64,000 bases of DNA. Origin: Crambe crambe. Lineage: Eukaryota > Porifera > Demospongiae > Poecilosclerida > Crambeidae. Of this stretch, positions 1 to 9,355 are shown in pieces. Within the stretch, counting starts at the first letter, position 1. The number at the start of each line of letters is the position of its first letter. The notes under the pieces were generated by a model. The model had not been told where the DNA came from. It saw nothing but the letters and a program-made list of their open reading frames with translations, and ran no database searches. The stretch is from contig OZ004589.1 of assembly GCA_963924555.1 (NCBI GenBank), forward strand, positions 1,798,001-1,862,000, written 5' to 3'. The position numbers and the translations under genes were made by a program.

Positions 1-282
1 TTCAGCTGTAAATATCATCAGTAATTTTTTTTTTTTTTTTTTGGGTACCAACAAATAATCAGAGTCACATACTCTTTACACAAAAACCACAGTATCAATT
101 ATGAAAAACAAATTACATACTCTTCACAAAAGCAACATACTAAATGCTCAGTAATCACAGTTGGAAGTTACACCTATTGTCCTGTGTTGAGAGGTTGAGA
201 ATTTTCAGTCTACCCTATTATATATGGTCAAAGCACAACTTAACTTTCACTCTATTTCACTTACACTCCACTGGGCACTCAT

Positions 283-1324
283 CCATGGAGTCTGCACACC
301 CGGACCCATGCCCTCGTGCTGGACAACCACAGGAAACTGCTCGCTTGGAGACACGCCTTCCTCCATCCCTGTCAGATCTATCATCCATGGAGTTTGCACG
401 CCCTCGTACTGGACGACCACAGGAAGCAGCTCGCTTGGAGACACGCCCTCCTCCACCCCCATCAGATGCATCATCCACAAACCCACTCCCTCGTGCTGGA
501 CGACCAAGGGAAGCTACTTGCTTGGAGACACGCCTTCCTCCATCCTTGTCAGATCTATCATCTGTGGAGTTTGCATGCTCTCATACTGGACGACCACGGG
601 AAGCAGCTCGCTTGGAGACACACCCTCCTCCATCCTTGTCAGATCCATCATCCACAGAGTTTGCACGCCCTCGTACTGGATGACCACGGGAAGCTGCTCG
701 CTTGGAAACACGCCTTCCTCCATCCCTGTCAGATCTATCATCCAGGGAGTTTGCAGCCCTTGTACTGGACGACCACGGGAAGCTGCTCACTTGGAGACAC
801 GCCTTCCTCCATCCCTGTCAGATCTATCATCCACGGAGTTTGCACGCCCTCGTACTGGACGACCACGGGAAGCTGCTCGCTTGGAGACACGCCTTCCTCC
901 ATCATTGTCAGATCCATCATCCATGGAGTTTGCATGCCCTCGTACTGGATGACCACGGGAAGCAGCTCGCTTGGAGACACACCCTCCTCCATCCTTGTCA
1001 GATCCATCATCCACAGAGTTTGCACGCCCTCATACTGGACGACCACGGGAAGTTGCTCGCTTGGAGACACGCCTTCCTCCATCCTTGTCAGATCCATCAT
1101 CCATGGAGTTTGCATGCCCTCGTACTGGACGACCACAGGAAGCTGCTTGCTTGGAGACACGCCTTCCTCCATCATCGTCAGATCCATCATCCATGGACTT
1201 TGCATGCCCTCGTACTGGACGACCACAGGAAGAAGCTCACTTGGAGACACGCCTTCCTCCATCCTTGTCAGATCCATCATCCACAGAGTTTGCACGCCCT
1301 CGTACTGGATGACCACGGGAAGAT
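283..1324. repeat. 90-bp minisatellite, about 12 copies
   Basis: About twelve tandem copies of a 90-bp unit. The landmark GCCCTCGTACTGGACGACC recurs near 310, 400, 578, 668, 758, 848, 938, 1028, 1118, 1208 and 1298, with one 87-bp spacing around 488. Because 90 is divisible by three, several frames stay open on both strands, which makes long apparent ORFs with a 30-residue period; none has other support as protein. The array abuts, on the minus strand, the broken end of a transposase fragment. Confidence 0.93.
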
Positions 1325-1884
1325 GTGCAGATGAAACTTAGATAAAGTACTTTCTAACAAATCATAATATTTATCAAGAACTTCCTTATTCGTAGCCAGA
1401 TACCTTGCTCGGAAGGTGTTCGTAATACAACTTGAGAATGACGACGACAGAATGAAGTCCACCAGCCATTGCTAACCCTTTTGTCTCTGCCTCGATAGAG
1501 CAGGTATCGTTCCACTAAACTGATTACATCCTTACGAGTCTTTCCATATCCCATAGAAGCACAATGGAAGATGAATCCCTCCAGTTCTGATTCTTCATCG
1601 TCAGTGAGGAGCTCGGGAGGCCCACTGACACTTCCAGGCAATACCCGGCCACTGATGCGATCTCCAAGAGTAGTTCTGGGGATATTAAATTTTTCTGCAG
1701 CTAATCTAATGCTGAGACCACCTTCAATTACAGCTTTCATAGCCTGGCTCATGGTCTGAGATTCGTAGTTCTTGTATGTTGCAGCACGATGAAATGGAAG
1801 AGGGAGTTCGATAAAAGAATTAAACACAAACACTCGTTGCTTGAGGGGGGGGGCTCCCTGATAGAAATAGCCATCTGCAAACAT
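1325..1884 (-). pseudogene. pogo/Tigger-like transposase N-terminal fragment (HTH_psq + CENPB-type HTH), frameshifted
   Basis: On the minus strand, the stretch containing MSQAMKAVIEGGLSIRLAA and IPRTTLGDRISG reads as a pipsqueak-type helix-turn-helix. It is followed by a CENPB/Tc5-type HTH with GYGKTRKDV and a WWTSFCRRH core. These two DNA-binding modules stand at the N-terminus of pogo/Tigger transposases and of domesticated relatives. The frame breaks near 1408-1415 after LRTPSEQ; the expected continuation ARYLATNKEVLDKYYDLLE is in another frame. The sequence then runs into the 90-bp minisatellite, and no DDE catalytic domain is present in the window. It is therefore a decayed fragment. The first 35 or so residues before the HTH are unlike the family and may be intron or flank. 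Confidence 0.75.
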
Positions 1885-2751
1885 TATGTTTAGAGTTGAT
1901 CACATCCCCTTTTCCTACTCCAGACTAAAAACCTTGTTAACACCTGAAGCAATAGACTCAAATCATTATTAATTTTCGACCCTAAGTAGTAGAGACACTT
2001 TGCCAGACGATGGTGTCAAGTTATAGGGTCCACCCTAAGGAGTAACCTTAAAAACACACACACACACACACTAAGCTGACTGGTTTTTTTAAAGCTTGTT
2101 AGTACCTTCATTTATACTAGCAAATACCTTGCTACTTGAAAGAGACGACCCCCCAAGTCTGAGCACACCCTAGCTACCCAAGCCTACACAATAGGATATC
2201 AGAGCCTGGCATCTAGCAGGTGGGCAAAAATTAGAAATACAGTAATTTTGGGCTCTTTAACACAACTCTGGAATTTTATTACCCCTGCTACATAATAACT
2301 GGCTTTAGATAGGTAGCTAGCTACTCATGCTGCTATAACTACATGCAGTTGGTTATTCATGATTTAAACCACCACAAAACAAAAAGCATACCCCAATAAC
2401 TACTCTTTAAAGCAACATTTACCTCACGTACAGAAGCTGCAACCCAGCAAACCGAAGCAGAAGGTTCTAACCCAACACCACAGGCTCCAGGTTGTCGTTA
2501 ATTGCTGAAATAAACGTGGTTGGTACACTTCTACACTGAGCATGCGCATGTCGAATATTGAAACCCTGAGTCAGCATAATTAGCTACTTGCTGCTGCTGG
2601 AATTTTATTTGGAAGTAGACTAGTAGTGGTAGATGTCGCCTAGCTAGTTAGTAGATTGCAGCAGCAGAGTGTGCTGCTTTTGGAGGCAAGAATCGAAGTT
2701 AGAGTGGATCATCTGATTTGGTAGTATCTTCGGACGGTCGTTGTTTTTAGT
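1885..2751. other. Gene-free stretch
   Basis: No coding region was recognised. It contains a short (CA)n tract near 2055-2071 and one copy of the 12-mer TGAGCATGCGCA at 2537-2548 that recurs elsewhere in the window. The sequence is AT-rich with scattered TAGCTA-type strings. Confidence 0.5.
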
Positions 2752-3246
2752 GCTGCAGACTAGTCTGGCGTCGCCAGCCCAGTTTTTCTTCTTTTTTGGG
2801 GGGACGGGGAAGAAAAGTGGTCTGGGAGCTCTAGCATAAACTACTTGTGACACCCGCGCGCTCTCTCAAAAATAATTTAAATTGCAATATACATGCGTGT
2901 TGAATAATTTTCCGAAGCCAGTAGGTAGAATTGCGAACACATCGCCCTTGAAAATCGCTGATACAACTTTCAGCCGTTCAAGCTTCAGGCCAGGTATTCC
3001 TAGCTCTTTAAACACAGTTCTTGGTTACTCTCCATAGCTCTAGCTCTGCCAACCTGGAATAAATAGTGGGTGTGTCTCGCCAACATTAATACTACTTCAC
3101 GTGATCGTGACTGAATAGAGACGCAGCTATAGCTGCGCGCGCGGGCGACACAAGTAGTTGATGCTACTAGAGCCACCAGACCACTTTTCTTCCCCGTCCC
3201 CAAAAGAAAGAAGAAGAGCTGGGCTGGCGACGCCAGACTAGCTGCA
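2752..3246. repeat. Inverted repeat pair, about 110-bp arms
   Basis: The left arm (about 2752-2862) and right arm (about 3136-3246) are reverse complements. They share GTCTGGCGTCGCCAGCCCAG, then a purine/pyrimidine-biased stretch, GGGGACGGGGAAGAAAAGTGG, and end in GC-rich CCCGCGCG. About 270 bp separates the arms. The form fits a foldback or MITE-like element. Apparent ORFs across it on the minus strand are not supported as genes. Confidence 0.8.
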
Positions 3247-3855
3247 GACAGCCAGTAGACTCCAGCTGCCCAACTCTCGGTGTGCCACTTTGCACAGCAC
3301 AGGCCTACCCAAAGAAGGCAAGGTTTAGCCTCCGCTGTTGTTTTGTCTCTGCACAGCAGTGTCCGGCGATTGGTGGTGGTCAATTATTGAAGTTTTGCTC
3401 TACTAGGGCAATGTGCAACATTATTTGAAAGCGAGTAAGTGCTTCAACTCTTTAGAAGATTTTGCTGTTGAATTTATATGTAAAAAGATAGCTTATATGT
3501 AAAAAGATAGCTTAGAGCCTCTACAACTACTACTATAGCAATGTGCAGCATTTGACAGAAGGCTGAGTAGAACATGTTGAAGATGAGCAATCTCTCATAC
3601 TGTGAGCAATTAAAGTAGCTGATAGGCTCCAATAGACTACTTGATAATGCTGTAAGAGACAAGAGTCATGTAGCTAAGTGGTGGTTCCAACCAGGAAGCT
3701 CCATACATAGAAAGCTGTAAGCACTTAGATAAGCCAAGCGCCTACAACCCACTTAGATAAACCTAGCCCCTTCTATGACAAAAGGCTGTAGAAAACAATG
3801 ATTACAAGTACGTGGAGCAAATAATGCACACACACAGCACTACTAATTCGGGACA

Positions 3856-4447
3856 CATTAAAGGGCGTATCGACCTGTGGGGAGAGGGCATGCAACTCCG
3901 GACAGGTTGTATAGCCACTGAAATGCTGCAGGTTACTAAAAATAGATTTCAGTGTGCTATGTAATGATGCGTGGTGAGCTCATGAAATCAGCTGACCATT
4001 ATCATGACGTAGCTACACTAGCTAGCTAGCACTACAAGTACAGCCCTACAGATTGAGATGGAGTCACCAGGACTCCACAAGGAATGTGTTGAAGAAGTAC
4101 AAGCGACTATTTCTACTTCAATCTGTTCGTCAGAAGTTGCTGACCAAGTTTGCTTATCCAACTGTAGCTTCAATGGCGGAAGTAGGCTCGTTGAGCTCAA
4201 TCTTTCAGTTATCTATTTCTATCTTTTCCCCCAATCCCTGGTCTAATTCTCTAATTTGAAGTTTGCCTCAGCCATGCGCCTGCTGTTTGTGGGTGCATGT
4301 GTGGTATACTAGTAGTGATGAAACGTGATGCCAAACCGCAATTTATTTTTAGTAACCTGCAGCATTTCGGTGGCTATACAGCCTGTACGGGAGTTGCATA
4401 CCCTCTCCCCGCCTTCGGCGGGTCGATACACCCTTGACCTACCGTAG
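3856..4447. mobile_element. TIR element, about 590 bp
   Basis: Terminal inverted repeats of about 90 bp: about 3860-3948 (GGGCGTATCGACC ... GCTGCAGGTTACTAAAAATA) against about 4345-4436 in reverse complement (TATTTTTAGTAACCTGCAGC ... GGTCGATACACCC). No transposase is inside, so it is a non-autonomous element. The paralogous sequence near 13190-13207 lacks it. Confidence 0.78.
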
Positions 4448-4479
4448 TACGCCTGGGGCATTTTGGAGTGTGACCTAGA

Positions 4480-4765
4480 TATGCTGCTCTAACAGATGGC
4501 CAAAGCAGAATTTTGATGACTATAGCCAGTAAGTTGGTACTATTTAAAGAAAAAGAACAAAAGTTAATTTTAGAACTCGTTTTTTTTCTTATGTTAGCGA
4601 ATGAATTTTTGGTTTTTGAACATTCTCCTCTCTTCTTTGTAGATGTAATAAATCACTGTAACCTTCTGAGAACCTGTAGAGTAAAGGTAGAAGAGTTTTA
4701 GTTTATACAGTCTTATGACCTTTGACCCACCATCCCTACTTAGAGAGTGCTAATGCACTCTCGAT
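4480..4765. mobile_element. Non-autonomous dispersed element, copy 1
   Basis: An element of about 285 bp running from GCTCTAACAGATGGCC to GAGAGTGCTAATGCACTCTCG. An inverted copy lies at 15778-16070 within a p85 intron. It interrupts the string GACCTAGATATATATATTTACAATT, which is uninterrupted near 13220. The end motif AGAGAGTnC...GnACTCTCT plus GTAGGGATGG also occurs alone near 6806, 19094 and 27256. Confidence 0.75.
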
Positions 4766-5228
4766 ATATATATTTACAATTTCAATGAGTCATGACCTGA
4801 GAGTTAGCTCGCTCGCTGCACTCACTCGCTGAATTATGACGTATGTACCACCACCACCATAGGTGATCCCGGCACTGCGCCTCGGCACTCCGGTGCCAAG
4901 GCAAAAAACTGTATAGTGTGAAAATCTTTTTCATGATTCTGTAAGAAGTGAAATGTGACTCCTGTTAGCTACCCCTGACATGTATTCAGGACACTTTTTC
5001 AGGGATAAATAATATATGGACACTTCACTTTATCCTGGTCCTGAACATTTAGAGATTCCACTGGAGAGAAATACTATTATGTAAGAACCCAGTTATGACA
5101 TCAGTATGCAATATTGGGGGTCAAAGTTTTGTGGATTCTTGACAGGAATTATGGTTCACATTTAGAATTTGCAATAAAAATTTGTACTCTCATGTCACAT
5201 GATCCACATGATTCATTCCATGTGCTAG

Positions 5229-8200
5229 GCCTCTTGATGAATATGGAGAAATTCCTGCAGGGGCTTATGTGGAGTTTATTGGTGGTCCAGGATTCAAAGT
5301 TGATTCCAAGCCTCCCTGTTATTCAACTCAACTAGATCCTGAAGTCAATGACAAGTAAGGGTAAGGGTAAGGGTGGGTAAGGGTTGTCTTTGCTGCACAC
5401 ACGCCATGTGCGTGATTGCGCCGTGACGAATATCGAATGATGTTTGATATGACTGATTTTTTTGGAGGAAAACTGTGCGGATAACAATGGTAAAAGCACA
5501 TTGTGTGGTTATATCTGTACAACTTGAGCGATATGAATTTAATTGTCATAAGTGAAAGGATCATGAAGTTACAGCTATCAAAGAAGATGAATCTGATGAT
5601 GATGATGATGATGAATGAATCATTAGATTTAGACAGCGGCTGGTGCCGATTGTTGACACTGTTCTGGAGGAGTTTGAGTGGACATATCTTCTGCATTGTT
5701 TTCCAGATGTAAGAAGTTTAGTTGAGCCTGTAGCAAGAATAAAGGAAAAAATATCTATTCTAAATAAAAAGAGAAGTAGGGATGGCTGTGTGCGGTTCAA
5801 AAAAGTTCAGCAACAAGAGAGTGAACTTCAGTCAAGTAACCCCTTACCCATCACCAACTACGAGCCAACTATTCCTACTTCACTCCCATGATGAGATAAA
5901 AAGGGAGTGAAGTAGGAATAGTTACCTCGTAGTTGGTGATGGGTAAGGGGTTACTTGACTGAAGTTCACTCTCTTATTGCTGAACTTTTTTGAACCGCAC
6001 ACAGCCATCCCTACTTCTCTTTTTATTTAGAATAAATATTTTTTCCTTTACTTGTTCATCATCTTTTTTGATGTAATGTTCTATTTTTTTTTAAATTTTT
6101 TTATTATTATAGGCAACTGGATGCTATCAAGTTCATGTATTGTAGCTATGTAGTTCATTGCAGATTTCATCATAATATTGTACGAGCCGACTGATCTGGA
6201 GGATCTATACATTGACATAATTTTGTATATAATTTTTAAGGCCTTTATTTGATATGTACCTGATATACTGTTGCATCAAGGGTTGATTCATAACCAGACT
6301 AGTGCCTAGGGTTTACGCTCTGAGCATCGAGAGACCAACATCAAGAGAGAAAGCCTCGGAGAAAGCTAATGACAGATTCACTAATCAGTTGCGAGGTTGA
6401 AGTCCAAGAATCACGTGTTACGGGGCGGGGCATAAAATGTCTGCCTCGTTGTAGGTTGAAAGCTAACAAGTTGGAAAATGACGTGCTATTTTTGAACATG
6501 TTGATTTAAAGGTAAAGGATTATAGCGCAGTCATTTCTGAATAGATTGGTATAAGAATTATAGCATTTGAATGAACCATTTCTGAAATATGCTGTTTGAT
6601 GATGATGAATGACCAGATGAAAACGGCGATTTTTGAAGTCGCTGTAAAATGATACTGCTTTGTTCTCTGCTCATCATACTTGAGTCTTAGCATATTGAAA
6701 GTGTTCTGTCTTCAAGTTAGGAGTTACTGGCTGCAGGAGGTAAGTATTCTGGAGTTATGAAAGAAAATATCAAGTACTACTCCAATGGAGCATCCGTGCC
6801 ATCCCTACTTAGAGAGTACTATCGTACTCTCTGATATAGAGAGTCCAGTTTGTATTGTTCTAATGTGAGAAGCCATGCCCATTCCGTATTAACCCTACAT
6901 AGAGACTCTTTGATAGAGGATTCAAAATAGAAATATAATACCTCCTGCTCATTGGTGATCTGCTCAATATCTGCAAACACATTATGTACATACTAGGCAC
7001 TCTTAATGTGTGCTGAAGGTTAGCATTTTTAGTCATTATAGTGTTTTGTAATCATATACATTTGTAGTGATGCACAAGATGCAGAAGGCTACGAGATCAT
7101 AAATCCATCACCCAGACTCCCCTCCACCTCATTACCATTTTCCCTCATAGCCCCAAGGTTGGTATGGCCTTATATTTTACTTTAATTCTGCCTTATGCTG
7201 CCCACAGATACGTAGTTCATTAGAGTAGCCACAATATTGTGTAAAAACATACTGTATAGTGTGAAATCTTTTTTCAAGTACTATCACCAATCAGTATACA
7301 ATATTGGGGGTCATTGTGGAATTAATACAGGGAATTATGGTTCACATTTAGATTTTGTAAAGCAATAAAAATTTGTGGTTCACATTGAAGCAATAAAAAT
7401 TTGTGGTATATAGTACATGATTGTACTCTCACATGATCCACATGATTCATTCCATGTGCTAGGCCTCTTGATGAATGTGGAGAAATTCCTGCAGGGGCTT
7501 ATGTGGAGTTTATCGGTGGTCCAGGATTCAAAGTTGATTCCAAGCCTTCCTTGCCACACCCTCAACCCAAACCTCAACTAGATCCTGAAGTCAATGACAA
7601 GAGAGAAGGTGTAAAGGAAGAAGAAGAGGAACCACCTCCCCCTCTTCCCCTAAAACGACGTGCTAACTCAACAGATAACTATGTAGGATCCAGGGGCATT
7701 CCCCCTGCAGTTGCACACCAACATGCCCCTCAAAAGCAGGTGTTCACAGGTTCAGATAAAAGTAAGACAAAATCACCATTAAACTATTATTAAGTTAATA
7801 AAAAATAGTACAATAATAGCTATATATATATATAGTTCACATTTATAGAACCGAATTGACAGTTTTTATAGCTCTGGTTTTGTGCTGTAGAATTGAAGAA
7901 TTGAATAATCAGAGTCACTGTACAACAACACTTTGAGGCCTTTTGTAGCATCTGGAACATAAACACTGTAATTGTAGTTGCCAGTGCAATATTGCTCACG
8001 TTGCATTATTTCAGCCATAATTTCAATAACCACACCCATATTATCCAAATACTCTATCTCTACTTCACTCCTTATGAGTGAGCTCACTGATTATGTGTGA
8101 TAGACCCAGGTGGAAATTGGAATTAGCTAATTTGTCGCTGTTATTGGAGAAAAATGAATGCAAATAATTATTATTTCCACCTGGGACAATAATTATGTAT

Positions 8201-8611
8201 ATTTTCCTTTAATTATAGCACCTCTTCCCAGCCCTTTAGGAACCTCTCATCCTTGGGAGAAAACAACAAGGTGACTATTATAATTTTTGTGGCATTAAAT
8301 TAGTTGATGTTTGCAATCAATTACAGTTATGCACAAGATGCAGAAGGCTATGAAGTTGTAGATCATATTTTATTATCCAAACTCCCTCCTCCTCCATGCA
8401 CATCTCTATCTTCCTCTATAACCCCTTCTTTCGACAATGCCCGACAAAGAGAGTTTGGAAAGAAAGGAGAACCACAAACAAGAACCATCTCGGTAGCTAT
8501 GCTAAGTGAAGTCATGATGGCCTGACTAACTTTATTTTATTTCTCCCAGCACTTGCCTCCTAGTGTACATATATCCTCTCAACAGGATTATAAGAAACAG
8601 AGTGAGCCAAG
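5229..8611 (+). CDS. Probable upstream exons of the p85-type gene with duplicated partial SH3 segments
   Basis: Six candidate exons lie at 5229-5354, 7068-7157, 7463-7761, 8219-8270, 8327-8492 and 8550-8611. All have AG and GT borders and compatible phases (2,2,1,2,0,2), and the last joins the acceptor before 9376 of the SH3 exon. Two of them (5229 and 7463) encode near-identical ends of an SH3 domain, with GEIPAGAYVEFIGG followed by a proline-rich linker. This closely resembles GEFPAGAYVEFIG in the complete SH3 exon. Two others (7068 and 8327) share DAEGYE-(I/V)-(I/V). The arrangement suggests intragenic duplication. No SH3 N-terminal half was found upstream of 5229, and no start codon could be assigned, so these may be real exons, alternative exons or relics. 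Confidence 0.45.
5735..6055. repeat. Near-perfect palindrome, about 155-bp arms
   Basis: Sequence 5735-5888 is repeated almost exactly in reverse complement at about 5897-6055, with only a few bases between the arms. Shared strings include GTTCAGCAA...AGAGTGAACTTCAG, CAAGTAACCCCTTACCCATC and TATTCCTACTTCACTCCC. Diverged relatives lie at 19430-19680 and 27480-27765. The tight fold and high identity suggest a recent foldback MITE copy. Confidence 0.88.
6056..7067. other. Gene-free stretch upstream of candidate exon at 7068
   Basis: No gene was recognised. It lies within a probable intron of the upstream p85 exons. It contains an AGAGAGTACTATCGTACTCTCT palindrome with an adjoining CCATCCCTACTT near 6800-6832, the end motif of the dispersed element at 4480-4765. 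Confidence 0.4.
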
Positions 8612-9355
8612 GTATATATTTCAAGGTATACTTTTGTACCAATAGTATCCTGGTTCTATAATTATACAACTTAGAACACTATTTTGAATACAGTAATCTG
8701 ATTTGTCACTCTGAGGTCTTCTTATTCTCATGTCACCTGATATAGACACCTCCTCTTAGTCACATGCCAGTTACCTGATTGATCAGTTAAGGGGTCTCTA
8801 AATCCCATAGAGCCCTCCCGAGCAGGTTTTCTAAACCCGGTAAAGAGGGTCATTCCAATTGGTCCTTTTCTAGCAATGCATTGCGGCAGCCACAGTTATT
8901 ATTTCTAGGTGCGCTCTGATTCATGTTCATTGCATTTAAAAACCATGGTTATTGTTTCCAAGTGCGTGTTGAGGTAAGATAAAGTGATTGGCTATAGGTT
9001 AGACACCTTGACCAACGGGATCTACAATCTATTGTAGAAACCTTTGGGCCCTTAGTAGTAACCTCGCTGCATTTGGGAACTACAGCCCAGGGCTCTCAGG
9101 TTTCTAAATAGACCGTAGATTGGTGTCGAACTATTATTACGGGCATACTCTTTTAAGGGCATATACAACATAGCAACTATTTAAAAGCTAGCTAGCTAGA
9201 TGACTGCACAGAGACTGGCCCTTTCGAGTGTAGATTTCTACTTGGGACCTGGCATGGTTTTGAAAATTAACAAGTGGTTCACACTTCATACGGTCTGCAT
9301 GATTCATTCCATGTGCTAACATATTCTAGACACTTTCTTTGATTTTGGTCACATT
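8612..9355. other. Gene-free stretch, probable intron
   Basis: No coding region, repeat pair or RNA gene was recognised. It lies between the last phase-compatible upstream exon and the complete SH3 exon of the p85-type gene. Confidence 0.4.

Larger units (their letters stand above)
3400..4840. repeat. Composite dispersed repeat, paralogous to 12700-13330
   Basis: Segments 3400-3855, 4447-4480 and 4765-4835 match, in order, a continuous stretch at about 12700-13330. Shared strings include GCAATGTGCAGCATTTGA, CGCCTGGGGCATTTTGGAG and ATTTCAATGAGTCATGACC. The parts missing from the second copy are the two insertions annotated separately (3856-4447 and 4480-4765). The second copy thus serves as an empty site for both. 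Confidence 0.75.

Noticed and set aside
144-1341. Long open frames on both strands across 144-1341
   Set aside because: They are the 90-bp minisatellite read in several frames; the unit length is a multiple of three, and no start, splice or domain evidence supports a protein.
3000-3383. Minus-strand open frame of 127 codons
   Set aside because: It overlaps one arm of the inverted repeat pair and has no recognisable domain or splice context.
5354-5386. GGGTAA tandem units resembling a telomere
   Set aside because: Only about four units, and the order is GGGTAA rather than the usual animal TTAGGG (GGGTTA); more likely chance simple sequence at a splice donor.
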